From assembly GCA_016932835.1 (NCBI GenBank), contig JAFGCD010000122.1, forward strand, positions 1-36,984: a DNA stretch of 36,984 bases, given 5' to 3'. The position numbers and the translations under genes were made by a program. Origin of the DNA: Sedimentisphaerales bacterium. Lineage in GTDB: Bacteria > Planctomycetota > Phycisphaerae > Sedimentisphaerales > Anaerobacaceae. Each line of letters starts with the position of its first letter. The stretch's first letter is position 1. The notes beneath the pieces are model-generated. The model was not told the origin of the DNA and made no database searches. It worked only from the letters and a program-made list of their open reading frames with translations. Positions 16,668 to 24,733 of this stretch are shown here, piece by piece.

Positions 16668-18593
16668 TTAGTGGTCAAGCTCCTCGCCAAATCGAACGAG
16701 CCGAGCGCTGTTGAATACGACGATCAGAGAACCTGCAAAATGCAAAAAGGCCGCGAACATGGTCTCAAGCCATCCCGCAGTCGCCGCCCCGATACCCATC
16801 GTGATGAACAAGACTCCGAATCCGAGATTCTGATTGATCAGTCCTCTTGTTTTTTTCGACAGGCTCACCAAAAACGGCAGCCGTCTCAAATCATCGCTCA
16901 TCAGGGCGATAGAAGCGGAGTTGATGGCGACATCGCTGCCTGCTGCACCCATGGCAATGCCAAGGTCGCCGGCGGCTAAAGCAGGCGCGTCGTTTATCCC
17001 GTCGCCGATGACAACGACTGTGTGCCCTTCTTTCTTGATCTTCTCGACGATGGCCAGCTTGTCCTGGGGCAGACACTGCGCTTTGAAATCGGTGCAGCCC
17101 AGTTCCGCAGCGACGCGGTTTGCAACCTCATTCCTGTCGCCGGTGAGCATTGTGATACGTTTTACCCCGATATCCCTGAGCCCGTCTATGGCCTTGCGGG
17201 CTTCGGGTCTGGTCTTGTCCTGAAGACCTATCCACCCGATGCACTTCGAGTCTTTCGCCACGTAAAGTGTGCTGAAACCCTGCTCTTCATGAAGGTTTGG
17301 GTCCGGAATGCCGGCTACACTGATATCGCTTTCAGTCAGAAACGTATCTCTGCCGACAAGAATTTTCGACGAATCGACAATCGCGATAACGCCCTTGCCG
17401 GGCACCTCCTCGAAATGCTCGGTCTCAGGCAAAACGAGGTTGGCCTCTTTCGCCACTTCCCGCAGCGCCCTCGCGGCGGGATGTTTGCTCATCTGTTCGG
17501 CCGAGGCGGCGGCGCCGAGGAGTACGGCGGGCTCAACACCTTCAGCAGGCGTCAGCTTCGTCACATAAAGTCGGCCCGTCGTAACGGTTCCCGTCTTGTC
17601 GAACACCAGAGCCGTTATCTTGCCGGCAATCTCAAGGTCGGCGACGTTCTTTATAAGAACCCCTAACCTCGCCGATGCCGAAATCGCCGCCACCATTGCC
17701 GTCGGCGTCGCGAGAATTAACGCACATGGACATGAGATAACGAGTATTGTGATAGCTCTGCTGACATCCTGTGTGAAAAACCAGACGATCACGGCGATCA
17801 TCAGAATCGTGGGGGTGTACCATCTGACGTAAGTGTCGATTATCCGCATAATCGGTATTTTGGTCTGCTCGGCCTGCATAATCAGCGACTGGACCTTCCC
17901 GAGGGTCGTATCCCCGCCGGCCTTGGTTACCGTGATGTCCAGCACACCTGTAAGATTGCTCGTGCCTGCGAAGGCCTTCATCCCGGGAACCTTGTCCACG
18001 GGCAACGATTCACCTGTGATTGTCGCCTCGTTCACCGAACTGAGCCCATTGACGACCTCCCCGTCAGCGGCGATGTTATCACCCGGCCGAACCCGAATAG
18101 TATCGCCGGGCTTGAGACTGGAGACTTTTACTTCCCGCTCACTTCCGTCGGCCCCAAGCAGGTTGGCCCTGGTCGGCGTAAGCTTTATCAGTGATTCGAT
18201 GGACGCCCGGGCGCCGAGAGCTGTGCGTGACTCGATAAGTTCGCTGAGGAGCATGAAGAACGCCACTGTCCCCGCTGCGACATATTCCTTGCTGGCGAAG
18301 GCCGCGAGTATCGCCAGTGCCGCCAACTCGTCCATGTGCATTTCTTTTCTTATAAACCCCTTAATCGCGTGCAGCACAATCGGGGCGCCGAGGAGCATTG
18401 CGCCGATCATTGCCAGAAGATTCGTCTGGAAGCTGTCTCTGCCGTAAAGAAATTCGCGTCCGGCTATGCCGCTGCTGATCAGCAACATGCCTCCGGCCAA
18501 TGTCGCCAGCAGGGCCAGGCTGACGCGGACCTGCTTGCCGTGCGTATGTTCGGCACTAAGATCTTCCTTAAGGTGTAAATGCTCGTGAGCCAT
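16668..18593 (-). CDS. Heavy-metal-translocating P1B-type ATPase
   Basis: Metal-cation pump of the inner membrane. It has an actuator loop TGES (193-196), the transmembrane metal site CPC (288-290), the phosphorylation site DKTGT with D332, HP (371-372) and the hinge GDGINDAP. There is no N-terminal HMA domain. Instead the first 20 residues are His-rich (His at 3, 5, 7, 16, 18). The final helix reads FLHFAGSLIVVFNSARL, which matches neither the Cu(I) M-SS pattern nor the usual Zn/Cd Asp-G or Co HEG pattern, so the ion cannot be assigned. It lies 36 bp after the HflK-like gene, within the SPFH operon. Length is 641 aa. Confidence 0.9.
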   Translation of the reverse strand: MAHEHLHLKEDLSAEHTHGKQVRVSLALLATLAGGMLLISSGIAGREFLYGRDSFQTNLLAMIGAMLLGAPIVLHAIKGFIRKEMHMDELAALAILAAFASKEYVAAGTVAFFMLLSELIESRTALGARASIESLIKLTPTRANLLGADGSEREVKVSSLKPGDTIRVRPGDNIAADGEVVNGLSSVNEATITGESLPVDKVPGMKAFAGTSNLTGVLDITVTKAGGDTTLGKVQSLIMQAEQTKIPIMRIIDTYVRWYTPTILMIAVIVWFFTQDVSRAITILVISCPCALILATPTAMVAAISASARLGVLIKNVADLEIAGKITALVFDKTGTVTTGRLYVTKLTPAEGVEPAVLLGAAASAEQMSKHPAARALREVAKEANLVLPETEHFEEVPGKGVIAIVDSSKILVGRDTFLTESDISVAGIPDPNLHEEQGFSTLYVAKDSKCIGWIGLQDKTRPEARKAIDGLRDIGVKRITMLTGDRNEVANRVAAELGCTDFKAQCLPQDKLAIVEKIKKEGHTVVVIGDGINDAPALAAGDLGIAMGAAGSDVAINSASIALMSDDLRRLPFLVSLSKKTRGLINQNLGFGVLFITMGIGAATAGWLETMFAAFLHFAGSLIVVFNSARLVRFGEELDH

Positions 18594-18629
18594 AATCTCT
18601 TACATCGAATTCAGGGTATCATCACGTTT

Positions 18630-19961
18630 CTATTTGTTCGTGCTCTGTGTATCGCCGCTTTTCACAGTCTTCTTTTTTGGCTTAGGGTTCCTATTCATCA
18701 GAATACGTAACTCTTCGTCTTCGCTGGGCTCAACGATAAACTTCTCGTCCACGTTAGAGAAGATCAATTCCACAGCATCTCTATATATACTCTGAAGCAC
18801 GATTTCAGGATGCTTGCGGTACTCAGGCAGCAAACTTAGCAGGTAGTCAGCGTTGGCTTTCGCATCCGATATGACTTTTGCCCTGTAGCCCCTGGCCTCG
18901 AAGATTTTCTCCTGCGTAGTCCCGGCCAACTCAGACCAAAGAAGCTTCATGGTCCGCTCATCACTTTTCTCGGCATGGAGTGCGGCGTATAACTCCTCAG
19001 CAACGGGTCCGGCCACTTCAATCAACGTATTCTGCGCATACGTCCGAGCTTCAGTGATGACCTTCTGGCTGTCCTGACTCGCCCTCAGCGCGTTCTGAAA
19101 GGCTTCGTCAACCTGCCTGGGCCAGGTGATATCCGTCAGATAAACGGAGACAATCTCAACGCCGCACATGTTGCCAATATCGCCGGCCCCCATTCGGTCG
19201 AGTTTCTCCTGAAGAAGAGACATCACATCCCGCGGGATTCTGTCTTTGCTCTTAATCGCTTCGTCAATAGTGAATTTCACCATCGTGGAGACGATGGCGT
19301 CCTCGAAAAGGCTCTTGAGCAGCGGCGTTATGCTCTCGGTCATTACGTCGAAATACACCTCGCCCGGTATTGTATCCCTGACATAAACATTCCGGAAGAA
19401 CTGCTCCGGGTCTTTGATCTGGTATCTGAGTTGCCATTTTGAATGTATGATATTGTAGTCACTTCCCTCATAACCGGCCACCGGACCGTCCTGCTGTTCA
19501 CTGCCGGTCAGACAGTATCCGTCGGCAATCGGGTCAAGCGTCCTATTGACCCGCATCTTCCTGCCCTGGCTTTCCGCAAGCAGGTCCGCCTCCGTCTGGT
19601 AGTACCAGAACGACCGAATTCCCAAATCGATGTTTTTCTCTACAGGAATCTTAACGATCTCCTCGATAGGATAGGGGAATATCCAATAAGGAAGGGCTCT
19701 TGGCTTCAAAATCTTGCCCTCTCCGACTCCGCGGATTTTCCCGAACCGCAGAACGATCGCCTGCTCGTCAGAGCCCACTGTCTTAAAACCAGAGACGAGA
19801 AAAAGCACTATCAGGACCAGCATTATCATCTTTAGAATAACGAAGCTGATTCTCAGGGCATCAGACAGGCTTTTGTTCGCCGGGTCAAGCTCGACATGCG
19901 GACCATGCTCCACATGGCCGTCGTCTGAATGATGATGGTGATGGTGGCTATGATCGAACAT
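18630..19961 (-). CDS. HflK-like SPFH protein with natural His6 run
   Basis: SPFH/band-7 family membrane scaffold. In other bacteria HflK and HflC form a cage around the FtsH protease; no ftsH is present here. The N-terminus is extremely His-rich: His4, six consecutive His at 6-11, then His16, 19 and 22. One membrane helix follows (about 38-58), then the SPFH domain (from about 62, DEQAIVLRFGKI) and long helices with an Ala/Glu-rich segment. The C-terminal tail is charged (NPKPKKKT). The cytoplasm-facing His cluster could bind metal, which would suit the P1B ATPase encoded next. It starts 22 bp after the HflC-like gene. Confidence 0.85.
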   Translation of the reverse strand: MFDHSHHHHHHSDDGHVEHGPHVELDPANKSLSDALRISFVILKMIMLVLIVLFLVSGFKTVGSDEQAIVLRFGKIRGVGEGKILKPRALPYWIFPYPIEEIVKIPVEKNIDLGIRSFWYYQTEADLLAESQGRKMRVNRTLDPIADGYCLTGSEQQDGPVAGYEGSDYNIIHSKWQLRYQIKDPEQFFRNVYVRDTIPGEVYFDVMTESITPLLKSLFEDAIVSTMVKFTIDEAIKSKDRIPRDVMSLLQEKLDRMGAGDIGNMCGVEIVSVYLTDITWPRQVDEAFQNALRASQDSQKVITEARTYAQNTLIEVAGPVAEELYAALHAEKSDERTMKLLWSELAGTTQEKIFEARGYRAKVISDAKANADYLLSLLPEYRKHPEIVLQSIYRDAVELIFSNVDEKFIVEPSEDEELRILMNRNPKPKKKTVKSGDTQSTNK

Positions 19962-19983
19962 AATAATAGTGATCTCGGAGCTG

Positions 19984-20904
19984 TTAGCTTGGGTTATTCG
20001 GATCGCCTGCGTCTTTGGGCGCCAACAGCGGCATTTGTCGTAACAAGTCGAAAGGCTCGGTATCGGCCTTTATGACAATAGTAGCGTTCTCGGCGAGTGT
20101 ATTCTTAACAGCCTCGATATCCCGTAAGAACATTGCGAATTCCGGGTCTTCTTCCAGCATCTTGTAGTATTTTGCTGCTTCGGCATCACCCTGCCCGCGT
20201 ATAGCTTTTGCCCTTGCCTCTGCGGCGGCCAGCAATTCGGTCCGCTTGAGGTCTGCATCCTTGCGTATCTTGGCAGCCTCGGCGTTGCCCTGTGAAATGG
20301 TCTTTTCCGTCCTGCGGTTCCTTTCGCTCTTCATCCGCTCAAAGACTTTTGCCGTATTCTCCTTGTCGATCTTGAGCTGCTTAATGCCGAGCGTTTCGAC
20401 AGAAATCCCATAGTTCTTCAGGACGGGCTTTTTCAGATCAGCCAGCATCGCAGCCTGGATCTCTTCAAACTTGATCTTGCTCCGATCGCTGTTTACAAAC
20501 TGACCAAACGAATACTGCCCCACTATCCTGTTCTGAGTATCCTTGAGTTGGTCGTTCAGAGTGCTCTCGGCTTTTTGGACGGTCTCGACTGCATTATGAA
20601 ACCGCAACGGATCAGCAATTCTCCAGATAACGTAGGTATTCACAATTATAGGAACGTCACCGCTGGTTGTCGTCTCAATCGGCTTGGCGTCAAGCACCCT
20701 CAGTCGTGAATCGAACTTATAGACCCATTGAATTGGGGGGGGCCATTTGAAATACCAGCCAGGTTCGGTAATCGGAGTATCCGGAGGTTTTTGAAAGGTC
20801 ATTACGAGGGCGCATTCGGTTTCTCTTACTTGAAAAGAAGTGAAAACCAGGCCCAAAATGACCAGTACGATTACTACGCAGATTATCACAGCAAAATTTT
20901 TCAT
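19984..20904 (-). CDS. HflC-like SPFH protein
   Basis: Smaller band-7 protein. One N-terminal membrane helix (about 4-22) is followed by the SPFH domain, with ECALVMTFQKP, EPGWYFKWPPPIQ and the DVPIIVNTYVIWRI strand. A heptad-rich helix follows (about 190-255, rich in Ala/Glu/Lys/Arg, AEAAKIRKDADLKRTELLAAAEARAKAIRGQ region), as in HflC and stomatins. At 306 aa it is the usual HflC size. Its ATG overlaps the stop of the larger SPFH gene by 4 bp (ATGA), showing translational coupling. It probably forms mixed oligomers with the two other SPFH proteins of the operon. Confidence 0.87.
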   Translation of the reverse strand: MKNFAVIICVVIVLVILGLVFTSFQVRETECALVMTFQKPPDTPITEPGWYFKWPPPIQWVYKFDSRLRVLDAKPIETTTSGDVPIIVNTYVIWRIADPLRFHNAVETVQKAESTLNDQLKDTQNRIVGQYSFGQFVNSDRSKIKFEEIQAAMLADLKKPVLKNYGISVETLGIKQLKIDKENTAKVFERMKSERNRRTEKTISQGNAEAAKIRKDADLKRTELLAAAEARAKAIRGQGDAEAAKYYKMLEEDPEFAMFLRDIEAVKNTLAENATIVIKADTEPFDLLRQMPLLAPKDAGDPNNPS

Positions 20905-22979
20905 TTTGGGCTGATCTCCTCAACGCCAGGAATATCATACAGGTCCGGCATCTGCTTCTCCTGGAAATCGACTATGAATATAATTTTGTCCTTCGGATCG
21001 GCAACGACGACGTATTTTCTTGTTCCCTTAAGGCCTTCTTCGAATACCCGCAGTCGCTGTTCTTGCTTGTATATTTCTCTGGCGGCATTATAGGCCTTCA
21101 ATTGGTCCGCGAAGCGCAGCCCCGTTGCTCGCCCGAGCACAACCTTCTCAAACGCATAGCTCTGAGCCTCCCTCAGTTCGATGCAAATATCCCCGCCGGC
21201 GGCCGCGAACGCCTTGTCAAGCTTGTCCGCCAGTTCTGCGACATTGGCGGCCTTGTCGGCCTCGGCGCGCTGAAATCCCTGAGCAAGGTCGTAAAGCTCG
21301 TCGGCATCTTTCACCGAACCTGCCAGCGTACTTAAATTCTTGTTTCGAGCCGCCTCGGCATCGAGGATTATCTTCTGCTTTTCCTGAACTGCCCCGGCGA
21401 CAGCCTGATAGTCCGCAGCAACATCCACCGGGGGATGAATCCCCTGCAGCCCGAGGAACACAATCTCAATCCCCAGTTTCGCCGCATCGGCACATTTCTG
21501 GATATTATCTGTCAGTGCCTTCTTGGCGTGCAACCGACCGGCTCCGAACAAACTCGCCTCGCGCCCGGCGCCACCCGAACCCTGATCCTTAACATCTATT
21601 GTGGCACCGGCGGCAAATCTCGTGAGTTCCTCGTAGCAAATCGCTTCGAGTACTGTCTCCGGGTCGTCGTAGTTGTATATATACGAGTAAAGATCCTTCA
21701 CTCTGTATTGGACCGGCACAGCGGCGTTGATCAGACTCACCGGAACCGCTCCGTCGGAAATATCCCGTCCGGTATATTCGGTTGCCACAAGGATTGGGTA
21801 TTCTTCTTCGTAATGGGCGGCGCCCCAGAGCAGATGCGTTTCCGGTATTACTTCGCCTGTATCCGGATTCGTCTTTGGGATGTACCCGATGTATAGTTCC
21901 GATATCCTCTGAGTAGGAAACTTGCGGGCCTTGTCAATGGGCCATGGCCACTTGAAGGCCAGGCCCGGGCCTACGAGTCTGACTTGGCCGGCACTGTCTC
22001 GCGGGTTGCCGAGATGCTCTATTATCGCCTCCTCGTTCGGAGCAACGACAACGACGCAACTCATTAAATACAATGTAACCGCTGCAAAGAGCACAAGGGG
22101 TAGAATCGCCCTTTCCAGCAGCCTGTAGAACCACGTCTGGGACACCTGGAAGCCAAACTGGTAGTCCATTGCGCTTGCGGCACTACGGAATATCCCGCCC
22201 GGCTCGTTGATTATTCCGAGCAATCTGCTGTCGAAGGCGCTTCTGCTGTACTGTCCCTTCAGCCTCGGGCGATAAATATCCAGCACAACGTTAAGCGCCG
22301 TCTCAGAGCCGAGAACAACAAGCAAAATAGCAGAGACATAGTTTAGCACTCTGACGACAACGAATATCTGGAAGTTCGCCAGCGCAAGCCCAACCGCGAG
22401 GACGAAGCATAAAACGGCTATTCCGAGTATAAAGCTCCCGCCGGCCCTCAGCGGTTTCCAGGTCGGCTCTGCCGACATTCCCGTCGCGTATCGAGACATC
22501 AGGAAATTGACAAACGCAATGGCTGTCATACACACCGCACACAGCAGGAAAGGCGGGCTCTGCCTGAACTCGAGAATCGTCGGTATGCCTCTAAGAAGGA
22601 GAATTCCGACAATAATTTCATAGCACGCAATGGCCGTCGAGGCTATTGGTATAAACCATTTTTCAAGCACCCTAAGTCGCCGCTGCGCTACTGCGAACAT
22701 CGCCGCCCGTTCGCCCTTGCCCTCAAAAATCGTGGATGAACCGTCATCGCCGGCCAATTGGCTCAAATCGAGCTTTTCCCGCTCTGCGAGCACCCGCTGA
22801 TGAAATTGGATCGCAAGGACCAGCCAGATAACGACGGCAGAAAGGCTGAGCCAGCTAATCACGGAAACTGCAAAAAAACCGCTCCAACGCCCTAAAAAAA
22901 AGGTAACAGCGAAGAAAACGACACTCATTACCAAGGATGCCCACGCCACCTGTTCAGGGCGTTTTGAGGATACCATCAT
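20901..22979 (-). CDS. Polytopic SPFH (HflK-like) protein, 692 aa
   Basis: The first gene of the SPFH operon. Unlike ordinary HflK (one helix, about 400 aa), this protein has about seven predicted membrane helices (12-29, 34-57, 109-130, 142-161, 182-203, 208-226 and 290-312). The band-7 domain follows (from about 313, VAPNEEAIIEHLGNP), then long helical segments rich in Ala, Glu and Lys to the C-terminus. The multi-helix front half has no motif I recognise. The start ATG at 22979 has GAGG about 8 nt upstream; a second ATG follows immediately. It could anchor the SPFH complex or act as its integral membrane partner. Whether the N-terminal part has its own activity is unknown. Confidence 0.82.
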   Translation of the reverse strand: MMVSSKRPEQVAWASLVMSVVFFAVTFFLGRWSGFFAVSVISWLSLSAVVIWLVLAIQFHQRVLAEREKLDLSQLAGDDGSSTIFEGKGERAAMFAVAQRRLRVLEKWFIPIASTAIACYEIIVGILLLRGIPTILEFRQSPPFLLCAVCMTAIAFVNFLMSRYATGMSAEPTWKPLRAGGSFILGIAVLCFVLAVGLALANFQIFVVVRVLNYVSAILLVVLGSETALNVVLDIYRPRLKGQYSRSAFDSRLLGIINEPGGIFRSAASAMDYQFGFQVSQTWFYRLLERAILPLVLFAAVTLYLMSCVVVVAPNEEAIIEHLGNPRDSAGQVRLVGPGLAFKWPWPIDKARKFPTQRISELYIGYIPKTNPDTGEVIPETHLLWGAAHYEEEYPILVATEYTGRDISDGAVPVSLINAAVPVQYRVKDLYSYIYNYDDPETVLEAICYEELTRFAAGATIDVKDQGSGGAGREASLFGAGRLHAKKALTDNIQKCADAAKLGIEIVFLGLQGIHPPVDVAADYQAVAGAVQEKQKIILDAEAARNKNLSTLAGSVKDADELYDLAQGFQRAEADKAANVAELADKLDKAFAAAGGDICIELREAQSYAFEKVVLGRATGLRFADQLKAYNAAREIYKQEQRLRVFEEGLKGTRKYVVVADPKDKIIFIVDFQEKQMPDLYDIPGVEEISPK

Positions 22980-23050
22980 TGCTTACCTCGGCTGCAGCAT
23001 TGTGAACAAATAAGTGCGAAAACAGTATTCACTCAGTGTATCTTAAGAAC

Positions 23051-23079
23051 TTTACAGGTTATAAGCCATGTACTATAAC
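23051..23079 (+). promoter_or_regulatory. Sigma-70-type promoter of the divergent ABC permease
   Basis: Plus strand: -35 TTTACA (23051-23056), a 17-bp spacer and -10 TATAAC (23074-23079). The predicted start is near 23086, leaving about 62 nt before the ATG. The minus-strand promoter of the SPFH operon must lie in the same 168-bp gap, but I found no clear match. Confidence 0.6.
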
Positions 23080-23147
23080 AAAGTAACGTTTTTCGTACAG
23101 GGACAAATGCAAAATTTTAGCCGGGGCCGGCGGAGTGAATCTGAAAG

Positions 23148-24110
23148 ATGAATAAGCTATTTACGATTGCAAAGAATACTTTCATAGAAACACTCAGACA
23201 GCCTATTTACGGCATTATCGTCGTCATAGCTCTGCTGCTGTTCTTCCTAAGCCCTTCCCTGGCAATGTACACTATGGACGACGACAACAAACTCCTGCGA
23301 GAATTAGGGTTATCTACGCTCTTTCTCACAAGCTTGTTCATTGCAATTTTCTCGGCATCAGGCGCCGTCGCCGACGAACTTGAGAATAAGACGATACTCA
23401 CCGTCCTGACAAAGCCCGTCCAACGTCCGATATTCGTCCTGGCGAAGTTTTTGGGGGTTTTTGCCGCCGTAGCACTGGCCCACTACATCTGCACTGTGGC
23501 ATTGCTGATGTGCATAAGAAACGGAGTACTTGAAAACGCCGGCGATACGCATGACAGAACCGTATTGGTGTCCGCCGGCGTTATCGTGTTCGGCGTAATT
23601 ATTCTAAGTGCTTTTTTCAATTACACTTATGACTGGAAATTCTCCTCTACAGCTATGGTGCTCACCGCGATATTCGCAACGCTGGCGATTGTATTTCTGG
23701 CCTTCATCGACAACCAGTGGACTTTCAATCCCGCCGAAAATCGCATAAACACCGTGGACGTCTATGGGGCGATATTGCTCTTGTTCGCTGCAATGATAAT
23801 CGTTGCACTGGCAGTAGCGCTCTCGGCGAGGTTCAACATAGTGGTAACCCTTGCAGGCTGTATCGGGATATTTCTTCTCGGGCTTATCAGTGCTTATGTC
23901 TTCGCCAGGTCGGAGGACAAGTATTTATGGGCGAAAATCGGTAAGTACCTCGTGCCGGATCTCCAGGTCTTCTGGATAAGTGATGCCATCTACGAGGGCA
24001 GCCCCGTGCCGCTGATTTACGTCGGTTTGGGGGCTTCTTATGCCATATGCTACACTGCCGCTATACTCTGCCTGGCGATTGCGGTGTTTCAGAGGCGACA
24101 GGTAGGCTGA
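23148..24110 (+). CDS. ABC-2-type permease, paralogue of the operon permease
   Basis: A 320-aa integral membrane protein with about six hydrophobic helices. It begins NTFIETLRQPIYGIIVVIALL and carries ILTVLTKPVQRPIFVLAKFLGV at about 80-101. This is the same cytoplasmic segment as in the permease at 13979 (ITKPIRRFEFLLGKLLGV), but the large extracytoplasmic loop is missing. No ATPase gene accompanies it, so the ATPase at 15351 is the likely partner. That gives either a heterodimeric exporter or two alternative permeases. It is divergent from the SPFH operon and convergent with the GNAT gene, 31 bp away. GGAG lies about 13 nt before the ATG, so the ribosome site is weak. Confidence 0.82.
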   Translation: MNKLFTIAKNTFIETLRQPIYGIIVVIALLLFFLSPSLAMYTMDDDNKLLRELGLSTLFLTSLFIAIFSASGAVADELENKTILTVLTKPVQRPIFVLAKFLGVFAAVALAHYICTVALLMCIRNGVLENAGDTHDRTVLVSAGVIVFGVIILSAFFNYTYDWKFSSTAMVLTAIFATLAIVFLAFIDNQWTFNPAENRINTVDVYGAILLLFAAMIIVALAVALSARFNIVVTLAGCIGIFLLGLISAYVFARSEDKYLWAKIGKYLVPDLQVFWISDAIYEGSPVPLIYVGLGASYAICYTAAILCLAIAVFQRRQVG

Positions 24111-24141
24111 GCGGCATCTATGTATTGAAAATCGGCATCGA

Positions 24142-24597
24142 TCAAGACGTAAGCCTCAAAACCGCAACTTCGTCGCAATGGTCCTGCTTAGGGCAACGGG
24201 CGCAGTCGCTCCAGACCTTCATAGGCAGCGTCTTCTTCTCAACGGCGTGAAATCCCAGTTTCCCGAAGAAATCAGGCTCTAATGTCAGCGCCAAGACCCT
24301 GGGCACTCCGAGGCGGCCAGCTTGCTCGATGGCCGCGGTCACAATCTGCCGCCCGATACCCTTTTTCTTGTAGGCCTGCTCAATGGCTAAGGATTTAATT
24401 TCCGCCAGATCGGCCCAGATAACCTCCAATGCGCAGCAGCCGACGACGGCTCCATCTATCTCGGCCACGATGAAGGTCTGCAGATTTTCGAAGACATCCG
24501 CCTTAGAGCGAAAAAGCATCCTGTCCCGCTCGGCATAGGAATTGATAAGCCGGCAAATAGCTTCAACGTCAGATGTTTTGGCGGTGCGAATATTCAT
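24142..24597 (-). CDS. ArgA-like GNAT N-acetyltransferase
   Basis: Acetyl-CoA-dependent N-acetyltransferase of about 151 aa. The GNAT fold shows AEIKSLAIEQAYKKKGIGRQIV (acetyl-CoA loop at about 77-84) and LTLEPDFFGKLGFHAVEK. The C-terminus has three Cys in CARCPKQDHCDE (C132, C135, C141), a pattern I associate with short N-acetylglutamate synthase-type proteins. An arginine-pathway role is therefore likely but not proven, and no other arg gene is nearby. I start it at 24597 (MNIRTA); the frame is open to 24645 but those 16 residues are not family-like. Its promoter at 24660-24688 is flanked by two palindromes. Confidence 0.82.
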   Translation of the reverse strand: MNIRTAKTSDVEAICRLINSYAERDRMLFRSKADVFENLQTFIVAEIDGAVVGCCALEVIWADLAEIKSLAIEQAYKKKGIGRQIVTAAIEQAGRLGVPRVLALTLEPDFFGKLGFHAVEKKTLPMKVWSDCARCPKQDHCDEVAVLRLTS

Positions 24598-24646
24598 TTG
24601 CCAGAGTATAGCTCCACCGAAACAAACACACAAAGAAAATCTCAAT

Positions 24647-24697
24647 ATACCGCCGGTATCTTATATTCCCCGTCCTACTCAGAAACAACCGCCGGTA
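24647..24697 (-). promoter_or_regulatory. GNAT-gene promoter flanked by two operator-like palindromes
   Basis: Minus strand -35 TTGTTT (24688-24683), 17-bp spacer, -10 TATAAG (24665-24660). The start is predicted near 24653, with a leader of about 56 nt. A perfect 13-bp palindrome ATACCGCCGGTAT (24647-24659) sits on the start site. A second copy of its core, ACCGCCGGTA (24688-24697), abuts the -35 box. Start-to-start distance is 39 bp. This is the layout of a repressor site, although the first copy could also act as a small terminator hairpin for the upstream lipoprotein gene. Confidence 0.5.
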
Positions 24698-24733
24698 CGG
24701 CTCCATCGCATGTCCTGGCCCGGCAGTAAAACC

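Noticed and set aside
19929-19952. His6 run as an engineered tag
   Set aside because: It sits inside a natural longer His-rich segment in an intact chromosomal operon, with no vector-like sequence nearby.
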